DNA of 64,000 bases from Sycon ciliatum (GCF_964019385.1 NC_088654.1:4757097-4821096), one strand, 5' to 3'. Shown: positions 11,341 through 22,891, counted from the first letter of the stretch. Program-made: numbers and translations. The notes: generated by a model from the letters alone, not told the origin.

Positions 11341-14300
11341 CTCCTCTACCTCTTATTATACGCATTCCCGCGGCAGCGTCAACCGAGCAGTTATGCTTGA
11401 TCCACACGTTCGCTTATGCTGGACATTGAAACAAAGCAGATGTAGACAGCTCCTAGAGAATGGGGCTCTACAAAACCAATGATCGAAGTTAGTCCTTCAG
11501 TAACATGGAGCGTCATAAAATTGGTCTCATTGGAAAAATGTCATCACTATTGTCTCCTCATGTAGCATCATGGTCAATGGGTGGCCAGATAATTATACGT
11601 ATGAGGTTGAGTTGCCAGATAATTATTAAAAGATTCAAATAGTAATATTATTATAGAATGGTTGTTATGAGTTTATAAGGGTGCCATGGCTGTTTCTACT
11701 CGTGACGAGGGTGTGCACAAACACTCTTCACCAGCGCGTTCCATGCTGGACGGTCCACAGCAATCCGCTCCAGACGGCGCAAGTCCTCAACACTCCGCAG
11801 GTGCCCATTGTTCGACTGGGAGAGATCGGTGTGGAGCTTTATTGGTAGTGTCACCCTCGGCCTCCCACGGTACCTCCCCTCGGGTGCCTGAAAGTATTGC
11901 TCCATGCTCAGTCGTGCTGGCGTGTCCTTACCCAGGCGAAGCACATGCCCGAATAGACTCCAGCGTGAATTTCGGATCAAGTCCGACACCGGCTCCACTC
12001 CACATCGGGCATACAACGCCAAATTACTAATCTTTTGTGGCCATGTGATGCCGAGAAGTGACCTGAGTTGCCTTCTATGGAAAGCGTCCAGGGAGCATTC
12101 GCTAGCAACCGTCAGGCCCCAGGTGCCTGAATTATAGAGAAGTATCAGCATGATAAAGGCGCAGTACAACCTCATACGCAGAGGCTCTCGGATCAGTCCT
12201 CGGCGCTTCCAAAGAGACCACATGGATCGGAAGGCAGCCTCAGCCAATTGCCTGCGACGTGTCACATCCTCAATGTCGCCCAGGAGTGAGCCCAGCTTTC
12301 GGGATGTCCTCCAGCGCTCGTCAATTCTGTCTACAGATCGACCCAGCTCTGTCCACTCAGTTTTGGTGTTGTTGACTCTCAGGGCCCACTGCCCAAGAGT
12401 GTGGTCTATGACCGGTTCGAGCTCTGTGAGCCATTGACGACTAAGGCTTATGAAATCAGTGTCATCTGCGTAGACAAGCTCAAATGGAATGTTGATGCTT
12501 TGATCCATTGGCGGTCTGTTTCGTGCCACCTGGGTGCTCCTCAGATCTCTCAGTGCTGCCTCTAAGTATAACAAACAACACCGGGGAGAGAGAATCACCC
12601 TGCAGGGTGCCAATTGTAGTTTCAAGGGACTCTGATACTGCCCTGCCGATGCGTACCTGCAGAGTTGTGTTGGTCAACAGCACTCTAACCAGCCGAACAT
12701 CATCCTCCGTCAGGAAAGACTCTAGAACTGTCAACAGTTTGTCACGATGTATACAGTCGAATGCTTTGGACATGTCGATTCCAAGAATGGTCATTTCCCG
12801 CCGATAATGCTGACATGTTGCTGCAAACCATCTGTGGCTCCAAACAAGGTCCGCTGTAGATCGGCCTGCTCTGAAACCACTCTGCGTCGGAGACAAGTAC
12901 TCACCGACTTTCGACGATATTCTTCCCCAATGTAATAATGGAGAGCGTTTTGCGTAATGATGTAAGGAGGACAATAGGGCGCAGATTTCCAGGTGGTCCA
13001 ACCGTCTTTCCTGGTTTCTGCAACGGTACCAGTGTGCCACATCCCAGGTCAAGGTGCTGGTGAGTTGTAAACATGCTGTTGAACAGACAGGCAATGTGAG
13101 GTGCTAGGTTTTCTCTTCCATATTTCAAGAGTTCGCCTGGGACTCCATCTGGGCCAGGGGACCTTCCATTATTCAGTTTTTTCAGTGCGTTGGAGACCTC
13201 AGCAGATGAGATTTGTCTTTGGAGGCTTCTTGGGCGACCGGTGAATGGCTCGACGCCTGCATCCACATTCCCACGAAACTGGTCATGGAAGTGGCTCCGG
13301 ACCGCAGATGCCGCCTCCTGGTCATGGGCTATGAAGCGACCCTTCTGGTCATGTACAATGGGCTTTCGGATTGGCTTTCTGGTCATCAGCTGGACTGCTT
13401 TGAACATCCGTGCTCCATTCTTCAACCTCTCGACTTCCGCTGCTCTCTCTTGCATAATTTTCTCTGCATTGTCTCGGCATTTTGTTCTTATAGCGTGAAG
13501 GATTCTGTTTCGTTTCGTCTTGAGTGATGCTTTGGTGTCAGGGTTGTTAGTGCTACCAATGCTGATCCGCAGTGATCTCTGTTCCAGGGACAGCAGCTCA
13601 ATTTCATGATCTGGTGCTTTGCGACGAGTTTTCTGCTGGACTGTGCCAAGATCTTTCCTGCAGGCCGGTATTGCCTTGGACCTGATCGGCAGCTAGCAGC
13701 TCACTGGCCAACTTCTCAGCATATTCCTCTTGGACTTGTCCTTCGGCTAGTTTGAATGTGTTGAACTTAGGCGCCTGCAGATCATCTTTCTTCCTCTGTC
13801 TAAATATTCCATATAGCCTCTGGAGGTCCAACCGCGCAACAACGAGCCTGTGGTCAGACGAGAGGGTGCATCCACCATAGCTACGACTGTCAAGGAGAAG
13901 CCGCCTCTGGGTAGATTTACACAGCACGTAATCTATTTGGTTATACACAGGAACAGTAGCTCCACTGGCTTCATCCCTGCGATGTCCTGTCCAAGTAGTC
14001 ACATGCCGTGCATTATGCTGAAAGGCAGTGTTACAGATGAACAAGTCACTAGCATGGCAAAAGTCTATCAGGCTTTGGCCACTCAGGTTCCTTTTCCTTC
14101 TACCATGCCTCCCACAACATGTTTCTCTTGCATCCGACTTTTTCCCAACCTTAGCATTGTAGTCTCCAGCGAAGAGGACGATAGCTGACGATTTTATTTG
14201 ATTATATGCACTATTCAAGTCGGAATAGAATTTGTTCAATTCATCAGCGTCGCGGGCAACTAACGAAGACGTTGGTGCGTACACATTGATAATGGCGAGA

Positions 14301-14731
14301 GTGGATGCCTTGGTGCCTCCATTGCCCGCCCGTGAAGGCAGGTTGATAGTCAGCACAGCCACTCGGTCCGACAAGCTCCAATATTTCTGAATTTGCGACG
14401 ATAACGAAGACGACACAACAAATGCAAGCCCATACAGTAAGATCGGGCACCGAAGAACACCTAGTAGCGACATTGAGGTGCCAGGGCGATAAGTCGATAG
14501 CCGTCCTTCTCAGTGTCAAGGCTGCCAGTCAGCTTTGTTTCCTGAAGACAACACAAGTCGATACGATAGCTTTTTAGGTCGCGTCGCAAGGCGTCCTGAC
14601 GGAAATTTGAGTTCAGCCCGCGGACGTTGAAGCTGCCTACGGCAAACGGCCTGCGCTTCGGCTTTCTTCCGCCCATTCCCAGTATCCTAGCCAGTCGTCA
14701 TGTCCAATAAATACAGAACTCCTCTACCTCT
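11341..14731 (-). mobile_element. RTE-like retrotransposon inserted in the Kolobok-type element
   Basis: The 13-bp repeat CTCCTCTACCTCT occurs at 11341-11353 and 14719-14731, marking a target-primed insertion of 11354-14718. The element reads on the minus strand, with its 3' end at the left. It has no separate ORF1. One broken reading covers endonuclease (14676 down to about 13700) and RT (13455 down to 11696). Confidence 0.8.
11696..14676 (-). pseudogene. Endonuclease-reverse transcriptase, RTE-like, frameshifted
   Basis: Near the start (14676) the frame gives VGSFNVRGLNS and LCCLQETKL, the N-terminus of an AP-type endonuclease. Further on come FAGDYNAKVGKK (about 14145), NQIDYVLCKS and LSSDHRLVVARL. 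The RT follows as SPGPDGVPGELLKY (about 13140), IDMSKAFDCIHR, LQGDSLSP and VYADDTDF (about 12470), ending with FGHVLRLG and a stop at 11696. At least four frameshifts split it, so it is inactive. The catalytic Asp pair is still visible. Confidence 0.85.
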
Positions 14732-15112
14732 GCTGCCAGCAAAAGCAGACCACCTTCGATTTACTTCCAGGAACGTGAGTACGATGAGGTAAGCGAACGG
14801 CATGATTTTGTGCCGTCCAGAACGTAACTCTAAACGACTAGAGTCCTACTAAGAGTCCTCTACTCAAAATCCCAGTCAGTGAAGTCGAGAATTGATGTAA
14901 TGTACATGGAACGTTATCATGTGTGTTATTTCGGTTCTCTTTATCTGTAAGTTTCCATTGCGTTACTTTCCGGTTGCAGCTACACTGCCACAAATACAAG
15001 GTACAGTATAGTGATTTGTAGCATTTGCCATTCCTTGGCCTTGTATTATTATAAGAAATATACGGTACTTTTCAAATTTCGCAACCTGACAGCATGTATT
15101 TGAGGAGAGAGC

Positions 15113-15480
15113 ATGGCTGACACGGGGTTCAGACCAGCACATAATCCTGGAGAGCATCGTCATGGGCAAGACGTTGCTCAACGATATGTAGCAGTTCACC
15201 AAGTAGTAAAGTTCTGCCATACAGGCAGTCTGGAAAATTTCCATGCTGTCGTACTGAAGTGGGTACCAAAACGTGTCCACTTTCTGTACAATGGCATGAG
15301 AGCACGGGTACAGTTGGCATGTCTGTCCCACAATGCCAATATAGGGAGAGCGCACACCAAAACCAAGGAGGGTGTGCTCAGGTACAGGCTGGAATACACC
15401 AAGAGCACAAAGCACAGGGTGGCCAAGAAGCTGCACGACAACGTCCTGCAACTTCTTGAAGGACCTGTTGAACGATGTGC
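15113..15480 (+). pseudogene. C-terminal part of a Kolobok-type transposase
   Basis: The frame gives KFCHTGSLENFHAVVLKW, then PKRVHFLYNGMRARVQLACL and a THAP-transposon-like tail (RYRLEYTKSTKHRVAKK). From memory, HTGSLE..H..L.K..PKR..F.Y.GM.AR.QLA..DHN is the conserved C-terminal block of a transposase family paired with THAP domains. Upstream codons in another frame (HNILESIVMGKTLLND) fit the same family, so a frameshift lies near 15180-15200. It sits in the same orientation as the THAP fragment at 11028. Confidence 0.65.
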
Positions 15481-15717
15481 ATACAACCATTCTCGACATT
15501 CGCAACGGCACCGGCACAACCCCATGCTCCCGAAAACAATACAGTCTTGTGCCATTGTATCTGTCAAGTTTACCAGATTGTTCATGCAGCTGCATTGGTG
15601 CAAAGCATGCGCCCACCCGAAAACACAAATATTGCCCGAGTCAAGAATAATTATAAATCGTGTCTGCCAACTGTTTTCTACATTCTGCATGCACATGTAG
15701 CAATGATTATGTGAACG

Positions 15718-16728
15718 TCAACCAGGCCAAGAAGTATTATCATCATCATCATCATGTCCAACTGCTTCCTCAAAGCCCCGGTGCGCATCTGCATTGACTT
15801 CTGGGTACAGCTGCTTTATCCTCGATACCACACAAGACGGTATCGCACGCCGCTGCTTGCGTCCAAAGTATCCATGCGTGAACCATGTGTATTGTCTATA
15901 TGCCACATGTCTCCAAATCCTGCACAAAACAGTTGGAGAGATGTAGATGCACATACCACGAGTGTCTTCATGATTGTGTAAAAGTAAATAGTTTCAGTGT
16001 AAACAGTTTCGGATTCGAATTAATTATTTCTATGGGCTACTAAAGACACTTTGGCCTTTTTTTCAAATTTACATCACTTTTACACACAGTTGAAACACTG
16101 ACAGTGCTAGGAATAATATGAATGAAAGACATCGTTGTACCAGTATAATTAATTATATTGGCATGGGTGCAATAGAACTTCATGATTGTGTGATGGAAGT
16201 TGGTGAATTTGAATACTGTACACAAAATCATTGCACAACACTTCCCATCTACTTTGTACTGGTACATGAAACATGGAAAGAAAGAAAATAATGAAACCGA
16301 TTCAGTGAATCCTCACCTGTTTGACCACGGTCCACACCTTGCCCGAAATTCTTCGAAGGAAAGCAATGCCACCTCGAGCACTGATTGTCGCAGGCAAACA
16401 ACAGCAAACTCTGAGTGCTGCGTGACGCACTGCAGCCCTTCCTGCTCGACGCGTTTACTGAAAGCTGCAGGAACCTCCCAGCAACAAGTCGACTCGACCT
16501 CGCTCCACATCAGGCTGCATTGTCCGCAACGGCATCAAGCAGTGCTTCTCACCCGAGCACTTACAACCAAAGCGTTCTCTTCACGTTCATCTGTTTTGTA
16601 GTCTCAGAAATAGACAGTTTCGCAGACGCTGATGCGCGCTTCGGCTCGAACCTAAAAGGCCTCGGTGTTGCTGAATCCGAAGTGGCGTCCACCTCCACAC
16701 CTCCCGTGGTCTCCTCTTCCTCCAACAT
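15718..16728 (-). pseudogene. Spliced antisense gene resembling the P2X7 ballast (C-terminal) domain
   Basis: Exon 1 (ending at 16317) encodes CRCGQC, then STCCWEV, then LQCVTQHSEFAVVCL. Exon 2 (from 15919) encodes IWRHVAYRQYTWFTHG, GRKQRRAIPSCVVSRIKQLY and a GFEEA end. The intron is 15920-16316 with donor CAG|GTGAGG and acceptor TTTTGTGCAG|G, and the frame is kept across it. This order (C-x-C-G-x-C, CC-x-E, AYRQ, IPSCVV, GF) is that of the zinc-binding cytoplasmic domain of P2X7 and its free-standing invertebrate relatives. An upstream frame from 16728 has RPFRFEPKR, also typical. A stop codon directly before CRCGQC and a frame change mean this copy is probably dead. It lies wholly inside the Kolobok-type element, opposite to the transposase. 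Confidence 0.7.
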
Positions 16729-17024
16729 GATGATCGAATGAATACTAGTACAAGGGTTATTGATTGAAGAAAATCAGTGAATACCTTTTTCAAAATTTCT
16801 GTAGATGTACCATTTGAATAAAAAAAATTGGAGCTCACTGAGAACGTTTTACGTCACAGGGTGGGCGGGGGCCACCTCGTGCCAAATATGGAAAATTGCA
16901 ATTGGTAATTTAGGTATGTTATCCTTGTCGTAGAAGCTTCCGGTTTTCGCCATTCTACCACTTACGACATACTCTAATGGATTCCACAATAAAAAATGGG
17001 GTGATTTTGGACCGGAGTTCCCCT

Positions 17025-18083
17025 TTAAAGGGGAAGTGCATCGAATTTTCAAGTAGGGCTCAGATGAAAGACAATTGACGGTTCCGATGGTATATCTCTC
17101 GCTTGCGTACGGCAAGGGAAACTTGCCATATCGCCGATTTCCTGATCCCGTTTCCATGGCGACTACAGGTGATGACGCACATTCTGCTTAGCTCCGTGAG
17201 AGAGAAGGTAGATCACTGAAGAATTGTGTCATTTTCAGTTGTCTTCTTGTATTCACGAAGTGAAAGAAGTACTGTGTTCAAGGCTGCTAGTGCCGTGAAC
17301 TGGTTATTAGTGGTCCTCTCCGTTGTGTACTGGGACGTGACACCGACAGGGGAAAGCTGGAGTGCGGAGACGTTAGCTGGCAAGAGAAAATCGTGACGAA
17401 CCAAGTGCTGAAATCTTGGTTGGGACAAATCAAACGTTCAGCATTTACCTCAACCAAGGACCATGCCGTTTGCTCTTTCCACTTCCTGAAGATGGATGCG
17501 CTGCCTGCTGGAGACTCTCCTATCTCTCGTAACATCTTCTGAAGCCAGGTGAGACGACGAGTAGCGGAGATTAGCGAACGAAATAATGTCGTATGTTTTG
17601 AAATTTTTGCTGAACATATCTAAGGAGAGATGGCATGTCTGAACTTAGTCCATGTGAACTCAATCAGCCCATGAACTAACCCATGAACAAATGCTTTCCT
17701 TGCAGACGTGCATGTGTCTATCCAATCTACACGTAGAGATCATTCCATGCCCTCAGTGAATGGCCTATTTATATGTTATTTGTCCATACACTTCATCTGC
17801 ATGTTGTCTCTATGGAGAAGGGTATTGTTCATTTCATATGAAGAAGTTCGGGCAATAGATGCTTTCCTCTGGTAAAATTCTGTTGACCTGATGTTCTTTC
17901 TAGCTTCATGGGCAGCTTAGGCGAGGTACCATCACCATCATGTTTACATGAGGGTCAAATACTGCACCGTTCTTTGTTGTGACATGACGTAAGTTATTGT
18001 AAGTGCTCGCAGACTCCATACGTTCCAGGAACACCCGGCATGATTTTCCTTGAACGTTGTGGGTGAACAAATTCCTGTCCAAC
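17025..18083 (+). mobile_element. Second TTAA element (Kolobok-type), left end
   Basis: Immediately after the TTAA at 17025-17028 a new end begins, AGGGGAAGTGCATCGAATT, resembling but not identical to the first element's AGGGGAACTCC. A THAP-like fragment follows at 17366-17542. No right end was found. The element is probably cut by the non-LTR insertion whose tail starts near 18084. The stretch 17543-18083 holds nothing recognisable. Confidence 0.55.
17366..17542 (+). pseudogene. THAP-like zinc-finger fragment
   Basis: The frame ending at the stop 17540-17542 gives KSWLGQIKRSAFTSTKDHA followed by VCSFHF. Trp, the ITR/IKR basic patch, the F-T-x-T/S-K segment and Cys-x2-His-Phe match the second half of a THAP finger. 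The N-terminal Cys pair is not clear and no LKPGAVP motif follows. It sits just inside the TTAA element end at 17029, which supports the assignment. Confidence 0.55.
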
Positions 18084-18252
18084 ATATTTATTTATTTATT
18101 TTATTTATTTATTTCACTCAACTCGTGGTTCATGCCCAATTGGCACGCAAAGTGCGAGAGAGGGGTTTTAGCCAACCACGGGAAGAAAAGAAAAGAAAGG
18201 AATATAGAAAAAGAGAAGAAAGAAGGATAGACAAGAATACAGCAATGAGATC

Positions 18253-21147
18253 CTATCGTACTACATTATGCGATCGGAGTGCATTTTTAAAGCTGGAAAG
18301 ACATTTTGATGTCTTAACATGCTGGGGAAGTTGCAGCCAAAGGCTGTAGGACAAAAACAGAGGAGAGTTGGTAAATGCGGCTGAATTAGCACGGGGAAGT
18401 GAGAGACTATTACGAGTGGACCGGGACAGAGAAAACCAATTGAATACGGAGAGATGAATGGGAATTTTACCTAGGCGAATTCTGAGGATCAAAACGCAAA
18501 GCTGCTGTTTGCGATTATCTTGCAGTGGCTGAGTATTGCTGATACAATAGAGCTCAAGACTAGGAAATAAACGCTGCTTGTTAAACAATATTTTAAGAAG
18601 AGATTTATGTTGGATTTCAAGTTTGTTCACAAGATGTTGACTTAGACTACACCAAGACTGACATGCATACTGGAAAATAGGTAATAGATACGAGCGATAA
18701 AACATAGAACGGCATGTATTTGGCAAATGAGAACGATGAGGATATAGGATGCCGAGAACACTACTAGTTTTCTTGCAAATATAGTCTACATGAGGAGCCC
18801 ATGTTAGACAGTCGTCAATAATTATACCAAGGTGCTTATGATCATGGACAATTTCTATGGTCGATGAGCTGCCAGGACATGATAAAAACACATTACAGAA
18901 CTGATCACTAGCACCGCTACAGAAGAACATCACTTTGGTCTTACTAGTGTTCGGTCTCAGCTTCCAAGTCGACATCCAAGAAATGGTGGAGTTTATCTTT
19001 TTCTGGAGGTCATTGACTAGCAATTGCTTGCAACTACTTGAAGCGGAAACTGTGGTGTCATCGGCGAACAGTGAAACATTAGGGACAGACATCGGTAGAT
19101 CATTGACGTAGACTAAAAAGAATAGTGGCCCCAGGATTGACCCCTGTGGAACACCAGAATTAATTGCCTGGGGAGACGAGAGGGTGTAGCTGACGCGTAC
19201 AGCCTGTAACCTGTCAGTTAGGTAGCTTTCAAAGAAACAAAGCAGGTTGCCACCAATGCCATAGGCACTCAACTTGGCAATCAGGCCTCTATGCCAAACA
19301 GTGTCAAAGGCTTTCGCCAGATCAAAGAAGCACATGCCAGTATGTTCTTTCAAATGTCGGAACTGCATGATGTTTTGGATTAGGTGGACTAGGTGCAGAG
19401 CTGTGGAGTCCCCTCGCCGGAAACCAGACTGCATGGTATGCAAGTACGGGGACAGGTGTCGATATAGCTGATCGTACACAATGCGCTCAAACAGCTTTGA
19501 AATACAGCACAGTAGGGAGATGGGTCTGTAGTTCGTTGCATCCGACCGGCAGCCTTTCCGCTTATAAATTGGGACCACTAATGCGTATTTCCATGCGGAG
19601 AGAAAGATTCAAGACGACAGAGAGATGTTAAAGAGCAGCGATAACGGATATGCTAGGCTGTCTTGGAGGTGTTTCAGGATTTCGTTTGGTATACCATCGT
19701 AACCAGGAGACTTCTTATTGGGGAGACTGCGTATGTATCTGGTTACAGTACGGGATGAAATCGTCAGCGATGTAAACGTTGACTCTACAGGTATTTGGTG
19801 GATAGGAGGAACTAACCATTCAGGTCTATCTTTAACGCAGAAGCTGGTAAACTGCTCATTCAGAGCATCCGCAATATCAAGAGGCGCAGTGGCGGAACTT
19901 TGGTCAGACCGTGTGATTGCTGTTGGACTAGAGCCCAATGACGATGCTGATTTACGAAGAGGTCTTATAAATGAGTGAAGTGATGGACGCTGGCTGTCGG
20001 TGAGAGAGTTAGTAATGGACTGGATGTATTCTTTATGGGCTACACGTGATAACGTTTTTGCTATATTCCGCTGACGTTTGTACTGCGTTGCATTGGACGG
20101 GGTAGGGTATTTTTTATAGATGCTGTAGAGGTCATGCTTTCTCTTAATGCCTGCCCTGAGCACTGGTGTCATCCATGGTGGATCCTGGCGTGAAGGGCGG
20201 CTTCGGTTTCTGGTGGTTGACTGGTGATCGCGGTGAGAAGAGCAGACTGAGAGAGACGATTCGAGGACAGACGAGAAGTTAGAAACGGCTGTATCAATAT
20301 CAAGGCCGCATAAAAGGTCACTCCAGTGAGTTGCGGCAATTTCAGCATTGACGCCTTCCCATTGCGATTGAGTGAGCAAGTGATGGCTGAAGCGAGGCGG
20401 TGCAGTGTCAGATGTGGACTCTCGAGACTGTGCTATGTCTTTAGCTATGGGGAGCCTGCCGAGGACGATTAAGTGATCGGAGGCACCCAGGGGGCTCAGG
20501 GATTCAATGGATGTGAACCTCTCGGGAATGTTTGTGGCGACCAGGTCCAGGCAGCCACGGGGCCCATTGGATGTAAGATGGGTGGGGAACGTAACAAGTT
20601 GAGACAGTGCTATGGAGCTAAAAAGGTTACACAAGGCAGAGCCTACAGCAGATGTTGAGTCGGAGGCACACCAGCTCTGGCAATGGGCATTGAAATCACC
20701 AGTTACAATGGTAGATGATGGAGCAGGTAGCTTAATGAGAGCAGTCCGCAGAGTGTCTACAAAATATTGTAGGTCAGCAGCGTGCTGGTTAGGGGGTCTA
20801 TACAAGCAGGCAAACGACAGTGGCTGGGATGAACCTATGGGAGTAGCTTCAACAGCAATTGCTTCAAAGTTCTGTTGGCGAAAAGAGTGAATATTTCTCA
20901 CTTTGCTGAAGGCGGTAGTGGGCACCAGGATGGCAACACCCCCATAGCCTCTGAAGGGGTCAGGGTTAGAGGGAGTTTGCGGTCGGTCACGGCGGAATAC
21001 TGCATAGTTCGGCAAGTGTAAGGTATGGTTGGTGGTGAGCCAAGTTTCGGTGATGCAGATTATGTCAGGCTTCTTGGCATTACAAAGGATGGAGAGTTCA
21101 CCGAGTTTGTTGTTTATTGAGCGTGCATTTATCACCGCAACAGACAC
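18253..21147 (-). pseudogene. ORF2 endonuclease-reverse transcriptase with a single stop codon
   Basis: The frame from 21147 to 18253 is continuous over 965 codons except for one TGA at 19611-19609, between NISLSS and the segment FLSAWKYALVVPIYKRK. Endonuclease motifs are INARSINNKLGE, ITETWL, VTGDFNAHC and GASDHLIVLG. RT motifs are FFDLAKAFDTV, GVPQGSILGPLFF and SLFADDTTV near residue 698. The C-terminal block (RSTRNSLSLPRAN) is typical of this group. The TGA could be a CGA-to-TGA transition. Apart from that stop the protein looks complete, so inactivation is recent or the stop is an error. Confidence 0.85.
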
Positions 21148-21308
21148 GTGGGAAGAAGATTGAGTAGAATGGTTAGAGGAGCTGGAGATAGGATAGAAGG
21201 GCTGTGCAAAAACATTTAGTGTAGAGTCCAGGCTCGAGGAAACGGTTGAAGTAGTTGGAGGGTGTGGGTTGAAGGGGAGAGCGTTGGGATTTAGGATTCA
21301 TGTACTGC

Positions 21309-22238
21309 TCATTTACCTACACTGTCAGAGGAGAAGCGCCATTCGCGAACACGTACGGAGGCAGGCCAGAAATCATCACGTTGGACCGTGGTGAAGTGCT
21401 CTTCAGGAATCACAACATGGGCATAGGCCAGTACAAAATAGCGTGTTTCAGCCACGGAGCATTTGATGATGTGAACATCTTTGTTTGCGCACCACTTAGC
21501 TATTGCCTCAGCATGGCAGCCGCTGTCTATGTTGCTGATGTGGAGCGCTTTGCACCATACACGGGAACCACCGCGTAGGAGACCCTGTGTTGACTTCTTT
21601 GTCTTGTGGAAGTATGATGTGACTGAACTGTGCGTGTACGGTGTGGGTGTTTGGTCAGCTGGACGTTGGAATGATGGCGGTGGAGTACTACGGTGTGGCA
21701 GGCTCATCAGTTGGGCGCTGTAGAGCGGACGAGTGTTTGTGAACCTCTGTTCAAACTGTACGGGTGCGTTGGGATTCAAATGCTGCTGCTGTGAACGTGG
21801 GGCTGGTGCTACGGTGGAATTCAAATGCTGTGAATCGGATGGGGAACTACTCGTACATGTAGGTTCATGGTGATCAAAAGGCATACCGGTAGGTTGGGTG
21901 GGCGGGATAATTGCGTGGGTTTGTGATTTTAAACTAACGTCTGCTAGCTGGCAACGGAGAGACTCAACTTCCGCTTTCAGGTCTACAATGGCGGACATCT
22001 GGCGAACTAGTTCCTGCACTGTCTTGGCCAACTCCTCAATGCCAGCACTTGCTTGACTATTACTACTAGTATGTACATGTGACTGACCTGCATTACCGAT
22101 CCCGTGTTGGCGTAGCAGGCGGACCATGGCAGCACGGTTCATATTGCTGGTGACCGAGATTTCATTTTTCTTGGCCAGGTCACGAAGTTCGTCAAAGTCG
22201 AGGATGGCAAGGTCGGCATTAGATAGATCCTCAGACAT
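21309..22238 (-). CDS. ORF1 protein of the non-LTR element (SAP-like, coiled coil, RRM-like)
   Basis: This 309-residue protein starts at 22238. Residues about 12-50 (FDELRDLAKKNEIS, AAMVRLLRQHGI) have the two-helix pattern of a SAP-type nucleic-acid-binding motif. Residues about 68-100 form a short coiled coil (IEELAKTVQELVRQM). A Ser/Pro/Gln-rich linker follows. The C-terminal 90 residues (ALHISNIDSG to FWPASVRVREWRF) resemble the RRM-like end of other ORF1 proteins in this window. Expected role is binding element RNA in the retrotransposition particle. Domain names are inference from pattern. Confidence 0.75.
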   Translation of the reverse strand: MSEDLSNADLAILDFDELRDLAKKNEISVTSNMNRAAMVRLLRQHGIGNAGQSHVHTSSNSQASAGIEELAKTVQELVRQMSAIVDLKAEVESLRCQLADVSLKSQTHAIIPPTQPTGMPFDHHEPTCTSSSPSDSQHLNSTVAPAPRSQQQHLNPNAPVQFEQRFTNTRPLYSAQLMSLPHRSTPPPSFQRPADQTPTPYTHSSVTSYFHKTKKSTQGLLRGGSRVWCKALHISNIDSGCHAEAIAKWCANKDVHIIKCSVAETRYFVLAYAHVVIPEEHFTTVQRDDFWPASVRVREWRFSSDSVGK

Positions 22239-22260
22239 ACTATGTCCACTACTTCAGAAT

Positions 22261-22574
22261 TACCATACGTGGAAACTAGTGGAAAACAACAGCTTAGTCA
22301 TGCCCTGAAAGTCCGAAAGTCCGATTAATGAGGAGCAACGGAATTTGCATCCATGCAGTTCGGAACCATTACATGTAATTTTTTTATACAGACATGCCAG
22401 CACACAAAATGCACCATACACACACTTGGCAGTTGCCCTGCCCTGTCGAGTCACTGCCACGTGGGCCCGGAGGGGCAGTGGAGAGAGAATGGGAGAACGC
22501 CACCCCATGGCGCCCGGGACACAAAAACAAGAGTTTGTCTACGCAGGGAGCAACACACATACATATATATACAC

Positions 22575-22602
<28 letters not shown>
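22261..22602. repeat. No gene; ends in a (CA)n tract
   Basis: There is nothing recognisable up to about 22570. From 22573 to 22602 there is a (CA)n microsatellite, which is the (TG)n tail side of the zinc-finger RTE fragment that follows on the minus strand. Confidence 0.6.
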
Positions 22603-22608
<6 letters not shown>

Positions 22609-22841
22609 GAGTTCGGGTCATCTGCAACGAGACTGACGTACGGCCGGGGAGAGCTTCAGCAGCGGTGTCTATTCCTGCCCTGGACCGAACGGAAGCAGCG
22701 GTCGCAGGACACACAGTATTCTCCACAACACGGCTCTACTGTCGTTGGGGGGCTGAGCCACACACTTGTGACGGGCAAGAACGCCACAGCTAAGAAAGCA
22801 ACGGCCACAGCGATCACACTGGCATGCTCCACGCTGCTCCT
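22603..22841 (-). pseudogene. 3' fragment of a zinc-finger RTE element
   Basis: On the minus strand the sequence encodes CDRCGRCFLSCGVLARHKC and, in another frame, CVSCDRCFRSVQGRNRHRC, two C2HC-type fingers like those ending the RTE copies at 45920-52520. Only this C-terminus and the 3' end are present. The fragment is bounded by (CA)n on both sides (22573-22602 and 22842-22970), that is (TG)n in its own sense. Confidence 0.65.
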
Positions 22842-22853
22842 GCACACACACAC

Positions 22854-22891
<38 letters not shown>

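Larger units (their letters stand above)
10720..17028. mobile_element. Kolobok-type DNA transposon (TTAA, THAP), interrupted
   Basis: The element spans 10724-17024 with TIRs of about 186 bp (10724-10910 and 16840-17024), starting AGGGGAACTCCGGTCC, and is flanked by TTAA at 10720-10723 and 17025-17028. TTAA duplication, A/GGGG-type ends and a THAP zinc finger next to a transposase are features known for the Kolobok superfamily. Contents in order: THAP fragment (11028-11305), inserted RTE-like element (11354-14718), transposase C-terminus (about 15113-15480) and an antisense P2X7-like gene (15718-16728). It is defective: the transposase core is missing or unreadable and frames are broken. Confidence 0.8.
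18084..22260 (-). mobile_element. Nearly full-length two-ORF non-LTR retrotransposon (CR1/L2 group)
   Basis: The element runs on the minus strand: ORF1 (22238-21309), a short gap, ORF2 (21147-18253), then a 3' end with a TTTATTTATT-type tail at 18084-18113. A related 3' end lies at 63582-64000. The 5' end is estimated; no target duplication was identified. It appears to have landed in the second TTAA element. Confidence 0.8.
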
